This document shows positions 20,657 to 32,883 of a stretch of DNA of 64,000 nt, piece by piece (position 1 is the first letter of the stretch; each line of letters starts with the position of its first letter). Below the pieces are notes generated by a model, which worked only from the letters and a program-made list of their open reading frames with translations, was not told the origin of the DNA and searched no databases. This stretch comes from Haematococcus lacustris. Taxonomy: Eukaryota > Chlorophyta > Chlorophyceae > Chlamydomonadales > Haematococcaceae. Position numbers and translations under genes: made by a program. The stretch spans positions 11,540,990 through 11,604,989 of the forward strand of contig JASKMD010000029.1 in NCBI GenBank assembly GCA_030144725.1, read 5' to 3'.

Positions 20657-20707
20657 TGTGTGCCCCCTTTGTTGAGCTGTCATCAACTTACAATTAGTGC
20701 ATGTTTT
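20657..20707 (+). ncRNA. Conserved 3' tail of Fanzor family A (possible guide-RNA region)
   Basis: Downstream of the stop, the sequence AGCTGTC...CTTACA...GTGCATG is also found after the degenerate copy at 39031-39500 on the other strand. Conservation of noncoding sequence past the stop shows it belongs to the mobile unit. In TnpB and Fanzor elements this position commonly supplies the omega RNA. That role here is inference. Confidence 0.35.
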
Positions 20708-20888
20708 GTCATGCCAACTCTACATCATAGCCCTCGGGTCAGGCAATAGTGTAAGTGGTAGGCGGCTCATGTGCCATGTGCACTGGGTTTACTCCACACA
20801 GCCCAATAACACTGTTTGAGTCGGATCTAGTTAGTGGCTGCTAGTGTCTGCCAGTGGCTGCTAGTGGGTACTTCTGATCCGGCTCAAA

Positions 20889-21361
20889 TGGAGGCCCTAG
20901 TGAGGGACAAGGGGGCTGCCTAGCACGGTTGTAACAGTGTCAAGCCAACAGACAGGCTGCTTGGCACGGTGATAGTAAATGATCTTTGCACTAGCCACAT
21001 CAGCTCTGCTTTGAACAGAGCCCAGCCCTGTGCGAGGCGGCAGGACTTCAGCAAGCCCACTAGACCTACAGGCTCTTAGCCACAGACAGGTCAGGTGCAG
21101 GACTGATTGTTGCGGTCCGCCTTGAGCCAACGATTCAAGGCGCCAGTATGGGGCCTCAGGTGGTGGCCCTGGGGGAGTCGGAACACGTCTAGGGACCTTG
21201 GCAGATGGGTGGACAGGGACTGCAACGCAGCTCTCAACCTCCAGCGGTCAGGGGGGTCCGCATGGTGACCAGTGCAACTGTGCTGGTGGCAAGACCGAGC
21301 AGCGGCTCCTGCCCTAGGCAAGGAGTACCCTGGCCTGAGCTTCAACAAGCTGCCAGACTGA
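20889..21361 (+). pseudogene. Truncated Fanzor family A copy
   Basis: The left part (20889-20985) resembles sequence near the start of the 18.4 kb copy (shared block around GCCAACAGACAGGCTGC). The right part (about 21205-21361) encodes GRWVDRDCNAALNLQRS and a tail ending KEYPGLSFNKL, which is the RuvC-III and C-terminal end. Two stops interrupt it, and everything between, including RuvC-I and II, is deleted. Confidence 0.7.
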
Positions 21362-21560
21362 GCACCCAGTAGTGCAGCCAGTAGCTCAATGGTGTTCTCT
21401 AGGCACCGATACAACTGTTCCTTGAACATGTGTTTCATGCCATTACCTATTGCCCCACCTTCAAAAGATAGTGGGAACAGGGAACTAGGTGTTGCCCTCA
21501 TGCTACTGTACAATACAGCACGATGTGTAATGAAACACAGGGGGTTATGCTCAGGTCATG

Positions 21561-21597
21561 CTCATTTTTAAACAGTTGGGGGCGCCTGAGTCAGGCC
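21561..21597 (-). mobile_element. Terminal fragment of a hAT-like element
   Basis: The reverse complement of this stretch closely matches the left end of the element at 35616 (CAGGCGC, then CCCAACTGTTTAAAAATGA). No partner end was found nearby, so this is a fragment or an element whose other end has diverged. Confidence 0.5.
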
Positions 21598-22100
21598 AGT
21601 GGTCACCTGGTGTTGTTGCTTGTTAAGCACATCAAGCTCCTGACGTGGAACTAATTTGCATTGCCGAGCACTGGCCGCAGCCGGCCAGCAAGGACACAGG
21701 GAAATGCCAACCCTTGCCATATATAGGATATCATCAACTCTCTCGTTCACCCACCACCACCACTAGCCCAGCTGGGAACTGCCTGACTATTTCAATTGCA
21801 CGACTTGTTTGCTAGGCCCAACTTATAAAATCATTGTCGCGGGTGCTTCCTACTTTAATGCCTTGCTTTGTACTTTATAGAAGGGGGAACGCCCCTCCAC
21901 CTTGGATTCGCCGATGATGTAAAACATGCAGTGGGAGCAAGTAGCGGGGTATGCCTAAAGGCTGGGAGAGGAAAAGTTCAAAGCTTACGGTGATGGCTCG
22001 TTTGGCCTTAGTGTCGACCTTGTTAGCGTTATGCCTCGTTTGGTGAGAGCACAGCACCATTGACTTGCAACAGCTGCCCACTGAGGCAGTACAGTTTTGA

Positions 22101-25100
22101 CACAGGTCATTAAACTGGCGAGCGGAGGCACGGATACGGCAGCACACAAAGAGCGTAGTTTTAGAACCCGCTGAAGGCAAAGAACACGTCGTAGTCACTG
22201 GTGGGTGTGCCAGCTGCCAGCTGCCTACGCAATCCAGCCTCACTTAGCCTGGTGGACATCTCCTTCCCAGGGGGAGCTGGATTCATTGGCTCGCATGCTG
22301 CTCTACGTCTGCTGGAACAAGGGCATGCAGTCACAGTACTAGACAACTTGAGTCGAGGCAATGCGGGGGCCCTCCTTAAGCTACGCGACTTGGCAAAACG
22401 CAAGCGCTTCAGGGTGTGTTTGCTTCCATGCATGCCATATGGCGCTCAGCTGCCAAGGGTGCTAGCTTGCATCTGCACATTGGTACGGCCGGCAGAACAG
22501 GGCACCGCACGGCTGTGTTGCATAGCCACCTGCATAGTCGCCTGCTAGCTACTGGCCTACGAGTAGTGCTTCCTCCCACTCTAGGCGGTTGGTGTTGGTC
22601 ATTAGGCACAAGGTCAGCTTGCAGCCCTGGTTGTTGATGCTGGAACTCTTCTTCCTGACACAGCCACTGCCTGGCCTTGCCCCACCAGTCTACCACCAGC
22701 TTACCTGCAGCCCTCTTGTCCCTCACTAGGGCCTCCATTTGAGCCGGAAAAATACATGGTTGTGTGAAAATACACAAGTACAAGGGAAAGGGGACAGTCC
22801 AGTCAGTTACCTTAGAGGATAAGTTCCCATACCAGCCTGGCACCTAGACTATGCGTCAGCTTACCTGCAGCCTCAGCAGGAGACTTTCGCGGCCATCCCA
22901 GCTGTACAGCTATCCCAGCTGTGAAGCCTTCCCAGCTTGTGGCCATCCCAGCTGTACAGCTCATGGGGTGCAGTGCCAGCCACTGGTCTCATGTGGGGTG
23001 GGGGCCCAGTGGTGGACCCAGGAGGGGGTGCTGGCAGGTCAGGTTGCGGCCTGGGCAGCAGGTGCAGGGGGTAGTGGCAAGGGAGTGCAGGGGAGGGTCC
23101 TAGGACTCGAACACTAGCACCACTATGCTGGGCTGCTGCCCTAGCGGCCGCTCAACCACTTTGCAGCCAACCAGCCAGCAGCCTGCAGCAGACAACAACG
23201 GCATGCACCCCAGCATGCAGCCCAGCCACAGCGCTGCCCAACTCCTTTGTCTCCTACATCACTCTCACATAGGAGGCGCCTGGCTGGGCACATCAAGGTG
23301 GCACTGCAGCCCCTGCTACCTGTGTGCCTAACATCTAGCTTGCCCTCCTGCTGTCACGTACCTGCCTTCCTGACTGGGCTCAGCTCTTGCTCACAGGGTC
23401 AAGGGGCCCAGGCCGTTGCTACTGGAACTGCAGTGCCCGATGCAGCCGTTGCCCAGCCTCAGGGTCCCAACCAGCCAGCAGCCTGCAGCCCTGCAGCTGC
23501 TGCTGTTCCAGGGCAGGCAGCGCGGTGCAAGCCAGGGGTTGCTGCAGGGTGTGTCCTGCCTGCCTCCACCCTTGTGTGATGGCGACCTGCATGCAGTGGG
23601 TCATGGTTGACTTGGGCGACCGACATGCAGTGATGCGTGCCCTGGCCCATGCCAAGCCCCTGCCTTCCCTGGTCATGCACTTTGCAGCCGTGGCATACGT
23701 AGGTGAGTAGTGGGGGAGCTGGACCCGGCAGTGTTAGGGGGCTGCTGGCTGCACTCCCATGCCAGTAGCCGGGCGGTAGGAAGAAAAGACCTCCCTGGTA
23801 GGCACTGACTCAGACGCGGGTTCGAAGGCAAGGGCTGGGACCTGGCCCAAGGCTGTGGGCTACACAGTGTCCTGGTCAGGGGCCGCGCCTCCACCATGAG
23901 GGGCTGCGCCGCACCCACATACCTACACGCAGCCAGGGTGAATTTGTGATGGCGGCTCACTGGCACCTCCTCCTCCCCCCCCGCCAGCTCAGGCTGGCTG
24001 ACCCTCTGGGGCTGCAGCACCTCACCAGCTGCACCAGGCAGTCCTGCCTAGCTCTGGCTGCAGCGGAGTCCATGGCCGACCCCGTGCTGTACTACAAGAA
24101 CATCACCAGCACCACCACCTTCCTGCTGGACGTCATGAGGGAGCTGGGCATCAAGCAGGTGGGGCGGCTGGGGGACTGAGGGTGCGGCCGCCTGCCTGGT
24201 GGGTCTCACGCAGCTAGAGTAGGTCACTGTCAGGGAGGGGTGAGGGCTGGAGGTGGCAAGCAAGCCCTAGCCACAACCCCAGGCCCCTGGACAGGACTGC
24301 AGGTGTGGCGGCCTCCCTGGTGGCTGTGGGCAGAGCTGCTGGTCCAGCAGCAGCTGGGGCCAAGAGCTAGGAGCCACAACACCTGGCGCAACAGCCCAGC
24401 GGGCAACAAGCATTCACGCGCAGCTTGATGCTATCATGGCGGCAGTGGCGGCAGTGGTGGCAGTGGCGGCTGTGGCAGCAGCCCATGCAGCGGGAATGGC
24501 CAGTGTGCCAGCTGGTGAGGTGAACTGTGGTGCTGGCCTGTTGCATGCAGCTGGTGTACAGCAGCACATGTGCGGTGTATGGCAACCAGGAGGTGCTGCC
24601 CATAACAGAGCTGTCCCCGCCCAAACCCATCAACCCCTATGGTGAGCCCTGCTGCCCTCCCTGGGAATGATGATCATGGTGCTGGTGGTGGCGATTATTG
24701 TGGTTATGATGGTGGTGGTGGTGGTGGTGGTGGTGGTGGTGGTGGTGGTGGTGGTGGTGGTGGTGAAGAGAAACCCTGAGCAAGAGATGCCCCCCACTGC
24801 AGGGCCATATCCCTTAGCTTGCATCAGACCCTCGTCATCTCTGTTACCCCACTGGTGCTGGCCATGGCCCCTGCACCTGCCCCAGCTGCTGTGTCATCAT
24901 CGCTATCATCACCGTCCTTACAAAGTTTCCACAGGGACGCAGCGCTGTGTGTGGCACAGCAAGGGGTCCAGCTGCTGTGCGGCGTGGCTGCAGGCGAGGC
25001 CAAGCTGATGGCGGAGCGCGTCATCAACGCGGCCATGAAGGCGGACAGCAGCCTGCAGGCCATCATCCTGCGCTACTTCAACGTCTATGGCTCCGACCCT

Positions 25101-27721
25101 CAAGGCCGCCTGGGTGAGAGGGGGGCTGGCTGTGGGGTACCCCGGCTGTGGGTCCCCCTGGGGGCTGACCACTGCTGCCTGGGCTCTGGAGGCCCTGGGT
25201 TAGTACTTTCAGCGGCTTGCGAGCAGCCTGGTGACCGCACGTACAGCCTCATCAGTGGCTGCAAGGGGCATAGCCACAAAGGCATGGAACAGGCCAGGAG
25301 GGCATGTCACCCTTCAGAGGCACGCCTGGCAGCAGGGTGGGGGCTGTGTGCTGCCCAGGTGCTGCCCAGGGCATAGCTGGTGGTGGGTGGCTTGCCTAAG
25401 GCGGCTGGCAGCCACCACTGAGTCTCCACCACTCCTTCAGGGACTCACCACTTACTCAGGGACAGGAAGTCTGACCTGGACAGCAGCGTCAAGGGAGCCT
25501 CTGTGCGCATGGAGCATCACAGCCATTTCACTAGGTCACCTGCCTCAGGCCACACCTCCCTCACCATTACCCTGGCCTCCGTGGCTGATACGTGGTGGTG
25601 GTGGTGGTGATGGTGGTGGTGGTGTTCTTGTGGTGGTGATGGTAGTGGTGGTGGTGGTGGTGTTCTTGTGGTGATGGTGGTGGTGGGGAGGCAAGTGGGG
25701 GAGGTGACCCCAAGGCCCGCCCCTGACACCCCTGTTGGCGGCGGGTGAATGCAGGGGAGTGGCCCCGCCCTGAGCTGAGACACCACTCCCGCATCAGTGG
25801 CGCCTGCCTGGATGCCGCCATGGGCCTGGTGCCCTCCGTCACCATCAAGGGGACCCAGGTCTGTGCAGCCACACCCACCAGGCACTCCTCCCCAGCCGGC
25901 CCCCTCCTGCACTGACCTGCACCTCCCAGCACCAAGCCACCACAGCGCTGCAGCATGCACCCGGCCGCACCATGCACCATGCTGGTGGTTTACATTTCTT
26001 GTTGCAGGGTCACAACCGCCATGCAACTGTCATAGTGTGATACTGTGCCACCATGCGCAGGACAGCTGTGTGTCACCTGGCGTGCTGTGCATGAGTTCGC
26101 CCACATGGCTGTGACCAACCGCCTCGGCCTCACCCAATTGCCTTGGCTGTGACCATGCCTCACCCAATTGCCAACCTGCCTGCCCACTTGGCTGCACCCA
26201 CTTGCCCTGCAAGCCTTGCAGTTGCATGTGCCCGCATGCGTAGCAGCACACTGCAGGGCGGCCAGCCGCCAGTCCCGCCTGCCCCACCAACCCACCCGCA
26301 TAGCCCTGCCTGGCTGTGTGTATGGGTGCAGCACCCCACTGCTGACGGCTCCTGTGTGCGGGACTACGTGCACGTCAGCGACCTGGTGGAGGCGCACCTG
26401 AGGGCCATGCAGCACCTGGACAACCCGGCTCCAGTGCTCAACATTGGCTCCGGGCACCCCGTGTCCGTCAAGCAGTTCGTAAGTGCGGCTGACCTGCTGT
26501 GCCCCTTCACGCTCTCCCTCAGGCAGGGGTCAGACGCCCTTGTGACACGCACCTTACCCTGAGGCCGCGGCGCTCGGCCTCACCTCAGGCGCCTGCATTC
26601 CATGGCTGTGGTGGTGGAGGATGGGTGCTCTCCTGTTTGCAACCGCTGTTTCACCGCTGTTTAACCGCGTTTCACTCCATGCGAGCGCATGCCTGCCCTT
26701 GTCAACAGCAGCACTACCATCCTCGTCATGGCTAGGGTGCGGCATGCTTGGCATAAAGTGGATGTGGAGAGTGGATGGGTGTGGGTATGGGGAGTGGGGT
26801 GGGGCATGTGGGGGGTTGAAGACGAGGTCAAGAGTGTGAGAGTTTGGGTCGGACCGACAGCTTGGGCAGCTGGTCGCTTGGGGCAGGGAGGAGGGCCGGC
26901 AAGCAACGGGGTGAGGCCTGCCCCTGTGTGGCCTGCAGGTGGCGGCCTGCAAGAATGTGACGGGCCGCGACTTCAAGGTCGTAGAGCAGGCGGAGGCACG
27001 GCAGGGGGACTATGCCGAGGTTTGGGCCAAGATTGACCGCATACAGGAGGCTTTCGATTGGAGGTGAGGGGGCATGTGGGGGGTCCAGCCTGCCCCAGTC
27101 CTGTCTGCAAACCTGCCTGTCAGGTCTCTTAGTGCAAGTTTACCTTGGCTGCAGTGACCCATGGTGTGCATGCCTTTGATGCCAGTTCATGTGCACCCTT
27201 GTTGGTGCACCTAGCCTTAAAGTGCATGCCATTCTCATCACCCCCTGGGTGCAAGGCGAAGGCCAGGCCAGACAAACGTATAAAGCCCTGCGGCGGTTCA
27301 GCCAATGTGAAATAGTGGTGAAGGGGTGGGGAGTGGAGGTGGAAGGGGCCTACTAGCTATAGCATCCCTATCGTGCCCCTGACCAAAGATCAACCTGCAG
27401 CAAAAGCCGCATTACCTGCTGCCCAACTTCACACCTACTGGGCTGCACCAACTCCTGAACATTCTGTCGATTTGACATCACGCTGCCTAGTCAGCATCAG
27501 CTGGCCGGCCTGTGCCTTGACCCGCCCTGCCAGGCCCCCCAGCAGCCCTGGTCGTCTCGACTGCCTGCACACCCCTGCCCCTGCCTGCCCATCCGCGCAG
27601 CCCAAGGTACATCGACGTGGCCGAGGGCCTGCGCCATGCCTGGCAGTGGCGGCTGCGGCACCCTCAAGGCTACGAAAAGCACAGCGACGACAGCATGGCG
27701 GACGGACACGACATTTCGTGA
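22101..27721 (+). CDS. UXE: UDP-arabinose/UDP-glucose 4-epimerase (extended SDR family)
   Basis: Exons inferred: partial exon 1 ending 22200, then 22271-22413, 23597-23702, 24064-24158, 24551-24641, 24994-25113, 25755-25858, 26332-26478, 26939-27063, 27601-27721. From the Gly of the Rossmann loop the frame closes exactly at 350 residues. The NAD loop GGAGFIGSH is followed by [21 protein letters not shown] (catalytic Ser/Thr), [11 protein letters not shown] (catalytic Tyr-x3-Lys), [12 protein letters not shown] and [18 protein letters not shown]. The insertion [14 protein letters not shown] resembles plant UDP-xylose/UDP-arabinose 4-epimerases (MUR4/UXE), which interconvert UDP-Xyl and UDP-Ara for cell-wall glycans; bacterial-type GalE lacks it. 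The first exon and start codon are unresolved (an ATG at 22031 with a short intron is possible), so an N-terminal membrane anchor cannot be judged. Introns hold Fanzor debris and GGT microsatellites. Confidence 0.88.
22575..22745 (-). pseudogene. Fanzor family A N-terminal fragment in an epimerase intron
   Basis: On the minus strand a short frame begins [20 protein letters not shown]. Its first residues match [11 protein letters not shown] at 20889 next to the truncated Fanzor copy, so it appears to be N-terminal debris of the same family. It lies antisense in intron 2 of the epimerase. Confidence 0.5.
24711..24765 (+). repeat. GGT microsatellite in an epimerase intron
   Basis: About 18 GGT units lie in intron 5. 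A second interrupted GGT/GGTGAT tract lies in intron 6 at about 25588-25687. Both create spurious poly-Val, poly-Thr and poly-His ORFs. Confidence 0.9.
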
Positions 27722-28677
27722 GCGGCACTACCATGCCTACCAACCAGCCCTTAGTATGTTTTCAGTCATTTTCCAATCAAAGGGATATTCGTTGATTTCC
27801 GGTTCTTATCAACGCAGCCGCCGGTTTTTTCATTGCTACTACTCACTTTGCCGCTGGAGTGCACTGCTTGGCGACAGTTTGCCCAGTACGTCAACACCAC
27901 AGCTACGGTGGCAACGCTGCTGCACCTCTGCAATACACTAGCCCAGCTGAGAGACCAGGCTGTATGCAAGAGGACGATTAGCACCGTTTCAACAATCAAG
28001 CTGCTTGGCCAGGAGTACAACTTGCGATGCCCGGAGGATGAGTGCCAGCCCCCTCTCAGATCCCCTGATGAGGCTTTGAGACAGTCCTGGGGTCAACACG
28101 CCTCTGGCAGCCCATCCTGGCTGCTACCTTCGGGAAGAAGCAGAAAATGAAAAGAAGATGGAACTTACACCGCCCTGGCCCTCAGGCTGCCTAGCCGCCC
28201 TCGAACCGCCGGCTCCGGTGCAGCATTCAGGCCAGCAACCTGGGCTCGTCAAAATTCTTGTGCCAAACCTCAACAACGAGCATGGCATCAGGTGGCAAAA
28301 CAAAATGACCCAAGCCCTGTACACATGTACACTTTAGAAGGAGTTGGTGGAGAACGTGGTAGCTTCCATCCACCTTCCATTGCTCTCGTACTTCAAAGAA
28401 GTAAGAAGCAGTACAGACATGCTATCTACTGCACAACACAGCAGCATCAGGCTATTCCTACACAGGCATCATTGCCTACACAACACCATGCATGCACCCC
28501 CCACATGGACACAACCAATGCCACCCACCTCCTTCACCACGCCCCTGCTGCCCTGTACCCTACCCCATGCTGCACACGCTGTAGCCAGCCACTCCATAGC
28601 CAGGACTTGCAGAGAAGGCTTCACCCCACACAGGTCACTCAATGCAATGCAAGCATGCCATGCAAGGCTGAGAGTGA
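27722..28677. other. Convergent intergenic region; possible remnant ORF
   Basis: It lies between the epimerase stop and the presumed end of the HAD gene. A plus-strand frame at about 27833-28150 has coding-like composition (segment TVSTIKLLGQEYNLRCPED) and further short open pieces follow to about 28420, interrupted by a TAG. No family is recognised. A degenerate transposon ORF is possible. No poly(A) signal was placed with confidence. Confidence 0.35.
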
Positions 28678-31600
28678 CTAAGCCCACCCCAACTGCTTGC
28701 CTGGCCTCATCCCAGTCGCTGCCCAGGCAGTGAAGGGGCGGCCCCCGACCCACTGCTGCCGGTTCATCAGGGTGGGTGCCATGCGGGCTGCAGGCAAGCT
28801 GCAGGGGCTGAGGGCTATGGGGCTACTAGGCGGCAGCTGGGGGGGCGTGGCCAGCCCCCCCGCTGCTGACTCCTCTGCCGCTGCCTCGTCCTCCCTGTCC
28901 CATATCGTGTCGCGCCGGCCATGCAACACTGCAGGTGACCAGGCAGGCAGGGAGTGAGTGTGTGAAGTGTTGGGGTATGGGGGAGACAGGTTCAGGAGGG
29001 CACGCTGGCCATGCGGTAGTGCAGGTGACCAAACGGGGCACAGGGCTCAGGGCGCGAGCAGGTGCGGGCATGGCGGTAGGCCGGTGACCAGGCGGGCTGG
29101 TAAGTGAGGTGAGGGGTGGGGGGGGGGGGGGGCAGCACACAGGAGCGCATCCGAAAGGGCAGGCCAGCCATAGGGGGATGGGGTCTGGCCGTGCAGGGGA
29201 GATGACTCAGGAGATGACTACAGCTACTCAGCCCGCTCGGCTGCAGCTGCCCTCCTGCCCTACCTGCCCCCTGTACCTCCCCCTGCCCCTGCCCCTGCCC
29301 CTGCCCCTGCCCCTGCCCCTGCCCCTGCCCCTGCCCCTGCCCCTGCCCCTGCCCCTGCCCCTGCCCCTGCCCCTGCCCCTGCCCCTGCCCCTGCCCCTGC
29401 CCCTGCCCCTGCCCCTGCCCCTGCCCCTGCCCCTGCCCCTGCCCCTGCCCCTGCCCCTGCCCCTGCCCCCCACCCTCTCCCTGCCCCTGCCCCTGATCCC
29501 CACCCGCTCCCTGCCCCTGCCCCTGGCCTGCCACAACTCACCACGGTGTGAGAGCTGGGCGAAGCTGCACACCTCCTCCCCCCACAGCCAGGCATGCAGT
29601 CCAGCGTCCCGCGCCCCCCACACATCATCACGCCTGCGCTGGTCACCGCCACAGCCACCACCGCATCAGGAGCAGCAGCAGCAGCAGGTGCGGGCAGGGG
29701 CTGTTCTACCGCAGGTGTGGAGCATCAAGGTGCTGGTGAAGGTCAGCAGCCGGCTGCAGCCCAGCTGGGCATGGCAGGAGAACAAGCAGCAGGACAAGCG
29801 TGGTAGAATGTGGCGAGGACAGTTTTGCAAGCAACCATAGACGCAGACACAATGGCGTTGTGAAGCAACGGCTCCTACGCAACCGGCGCAGGGAAGGGTT
29901 CATGTTGATGGTGCACCTGAGCATGTTGGGGGAGTGGGGGTGGAGAGGTGGAGGGGTAGCGGGGGCAGGGCAGGAGCCACATGGCTGCTTGGTCAGGGGA
30001 GCGGAGCAGAGGATGCAGGGGGTGAGGCGACCTGGGGATGGCTGGGCAATGAGGCAGTGAGGGGGGCCACCAGGTCAGGGGCCTGAGGGGCAGGAGGCGG
30101 GGTTGGCCGCCTGGTCAGCACACAGCACTGGGGGGCGGCGGCTGGGCAATGCCGGGGTCAGGGGTGCTCCACAGCCAGGTCAGGGTCAGGGCCAGGGCCT
30201 TGTGAGCAGGGACTACAAGGGGGCAGGACCTCAGGACCCAGATCAGCACAGGGCAGTGGGGGGTAGGGCGGCTGGGCCATGAATGAGTTGGTGAAGTGGT
30301 GCCGCAGAGCCAGGTCAGGGGCCTCAGGGGCGTGGCCTTGCGAGCAGGGCGAGAGGGGAGAAGGGTCAGGGGCCGGGCAGGGCAGGGCCTCAGGGTCGTG
30401 GCCTGACCTGTCGTCCCCCACGTGCACAGCGTTGCCTGGCTCCACGCCCCCCAGCTGAGTCAGGGCGGCCTCAAAGATGCAGCGGTTAGGCTTCTCACAC
30501 CCGACCTCTGATATCACAACGCAGCAGCAGCAGCAGCAGCAGCAGGAAAGTGACCAAGCAGGTCAGGGCAGCTGGCCATGCTGGTATTGCGGCCTCCCTT
30601 GCCTGTACAGCCTGGTGGGGGCGGGGGCATGCAGCGAGAGAGGAGCCCAACATGCGCCCACCACTGAGCAGGCCAGCTGCAGGCTAGAGGTAGAGTCTGG
30701 ATCCTGCCCCCTGGCAGTAGGTGTGCTTCAGCAGGATGAACATGGTCCCAGCTGCGTTGCGTGCTCACCCTCCGCCCTAGCCCCTTCCCTCTCTCCACCT
30801 GACTACTGTACTGACAGCTGCCCCTGGCAGGCAGGTGGACAGGCGGGCAGGCAGGCAGGCACCTGCTGACACGATGAGCGCATGGAACAGGTGGTCCAGG
30901 CGCAGCGCGCGCATGAGGGGCCGCAGCCGCGTGTCCCAATTGGACACCACTGCCAGCCGCACCCCGGCCGCCCGCATCTCCTCCAGTGCCTGCACAGCAC
31001 CTGGCAGCGCCACCACCAGGCAGCTGGGGCAGGGGGAGGGGGAGGGGGAGGGGGAGGGGGAGGGGGAGGGGGAGGGGGAGGGGGAGGGGGAGGGGGAGGG
31101 GGAGGGGGAGGGGGAGGGGGAGGGGGAGGGGGAGGGGGAGGGGGAGGGGGAGGGGGAGGGGGAGGGGGAGGGGGAGGGGGAGGGGGAGCAACCCCCCAGC
31201 ACACAAGCCTGCCTACCTGCCCTTTCCCCTGTCCCCTGAGTACCTGCGCTCACCTGCCCACCCACCCTCCTGCCTGCCTGTCATAGGAAGCAGTCAGCAG
31301 CAGGGCCAGCCCTCAGCCCTTACCCGGCACCAGGCGCCAGGCGCTTGGCCCAGCATAGTAGCGGTACACTGCCTCATGCATGGCGGCCTCAGGGCAGCCG
31401 GTGCACTCCTGAACCACAGGGGACACAGCAGCAGCGCACGGGGGGTGGGAGTGACAGCGCTCGCAATGGGCGCGGTGCTAAGTGCTGCTGCCACTGCTGC
31501 TGCCGTCAATGCTGTTGGTGCCATAAGCCCCAAGGCTCCTTCAGCTGCTGCTTCACGTCCCTGCTGCCGCTGCTGCACCCCTACTGCCCCTGCAGCAGTG

Positions 31601-32883
31601 GCCCTGGTGCACCTGGTGGCAGCAGGCCTCACCGTCAACAACCGGCTCCAAAACTGCCGGCCGTCCCCGACGAACCGCATGCTGCTGCTGCTGCCGGCGC
31701 ACCCCCTCTCAGGGTGGTTGTAAGTCCTGGGGGAGTGAGGGGCACAGGGGGAGTGAGGGGCACAGGGGGAGTGAGGGGCACAGGGGGAGTGAGGGGCACA
31801 GGGGGAGTGAGGGGCACAGGGGGAGTGAGGGGCACAGGGGGAGTGAGGGGCACAGGGGGAGTGAGGGGCACAGGGGGAGTGAGGGGCACAGGGGGAGTGA
31901 GGGGCACAGGGGGAGTACTCAGCCTCAGCCTCAGGCTTGTGGCAGGCAGGCGGCCTGGACAAGGGCAGGCGTGCTGCACCTCCTGCCGCCACCACCAGGG
32001 CCGCCGCCGCCAGCGGGTGGGCCTGGCCGTCATCAGGCACGGCAGGGGTCCCCACCCCCCTGGGTGCGCAGCCCAGGTGCCCCTCATGGTGCAGCTTGGC
32101 AGGGTGGCCTTGGAGTAGCATGGGGGGGTGGGTGGTGGTGGAGTGGCAGGGGGAGGGGGAGGGGGGTCCATGGGGGGGTGGCTGAAGGGTGGTTAGCAAG
32201 GGGAGGGGCCCCAGGAGAGGGCTGTCCTGGGAGGGGTCCAGGTGGCTGGCTGCCAAGGGGGTGCCTGCGGTGCCTGGGGCTGGGGTGGGTGCCCTATTCC
32301 CTCACCATCTGAACCTTTGCAGGATTTCCTCCTGGTCAAACAGGGCCTGGCCTGGCCTCAGGAAGGGCCGCGTGAAGCGCTGGTACACCTCTGCGACGGG
32401 CTCAGAGGGCTGCAGCTGCGCCACAGCAAAGGCGGAACAACGGGGGGCGGGAGGGGGGCAGGGTAGGCAGGGGCAGGGGGTGATGCAGTAGGGCGTGCTG
32501 GTGGCTGAGTGCTGAGTGGGTGTCATGAGGGGGTGGGGTGGGTCATTTGGTGGTGGGTGGGTCAGTGGCTTTAGGTTTTGTGCAAGCAAGGTCAGGAGGG
32601 GTCGCGATGTGGGATCAGGAAAGCGACAAGAGGAGGGGCCAAGAAGACAGGAAGACAGCAGCCATCAACCAACCCCTTCCCTTCCCTCCTGTCGTTAAGC
32701 CAGCAGCTACTAGCTGAGCTGCCGTCCCCACCCCGACCCGTGGCAATGTCGGAGTTTGCGAGTTGCCCCGGACGCCACCCCGATGCCCACCAGGGTTCCC
32801 GTCACATCCAGCAGCACGGCGCCAAAGCGCTCCGAGGTAGGTACAACACTTTGTATCGCCCTTGATGCCACAACGTTCAACAT
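28678..32883 (-). CDS. HDHD3-like HAD-superfamily hydrolase
   Basis: Exons on the minus strand: 32883-32791, 32415-32306, 31726-31633, 31408-31324, 31000-30863, 30507-30408, 29633-29542, and a tentative last exon 28928-28678. Together they give 320 residues. HAD motif I is LLDVTGTLL, with Asp as nucleophile and Thr where phosphatases usually have the second Asp. Motif II is LAVVSNWD, the motif III Lys is in [10 protein letters not shown], and motif IV is VHVGDD. Cap-region segments [22 protein letters not shown] and SAWRLVPGA match HDHD3-type proteins, whose substrates are largely unknown. An alternative in-frame ATG is at 32922. The last exon is the weakest call, because the preceding intron holds a long hexamer array and no homology guides its end. 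Confidence 0.82.
29279..29468 (+). repeat. (CCCCTG)n array in the last HAD-gene intron
   Basis: About 31 near-perfect CCCCTG units. On the HAD coding (minus) strand it reads (CAGGGG)n. Confidence 0.95.
31031..31188 (+). repeat. (GGGGGA)n array in HAD-gene intron 4
   Basis: About 26 perfect units. On the coding strand it is (TCCCCC)n, a long pyrimidine tract ending about 30 nt before the 3' splice site of exon 5. Confidence 0.95.
31730..31917 (+). repeat. 18-bp tandem repeat in HAD-gene intron 2
   Basis: About ten copies of the unit GGGGAGTGAGGGGCACAG, directly beside the 3' splice site of exon 3 on the coding strand. Confidence 0.95.

Larger units (their letters stand above)
20657..22100. 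other. Intergenic region with transposon debris
   Basis: It holds the tail of Fanzor copy A1, a second truncated Fanzor copy (20889-21361) and one end of a hAT-like element (21561-21597). The stretch from about 21600 to 22100 shows no recognisable gene. It may include the promoter and first exon of the epimerase, for example an ATG at 22031. Confidence 0.5.

Noticed and set aside
24630..24824. Poly-Thr minus-strand ORF and poly-Val plus-strand ORF
   Set aside because: They are translations of a GGT microsatellite in an epimerase intron.
29279..29468. CRISPR array
   Set aside because: The repeats are direct hexamers without spacers, in an intron of a eukaryotic gene.
30514..31286. Pro-rich and Gly-rich ORFs on both strands
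   Set aside because: They are shadows of the (GGGGGA)n array in HAD intron 4.
31635..32256. Ser-Pro-Cys-Ala repeat ORFs
   Set aside because: They are generated by the 18-bp tandem repeat in HAD intron 2.
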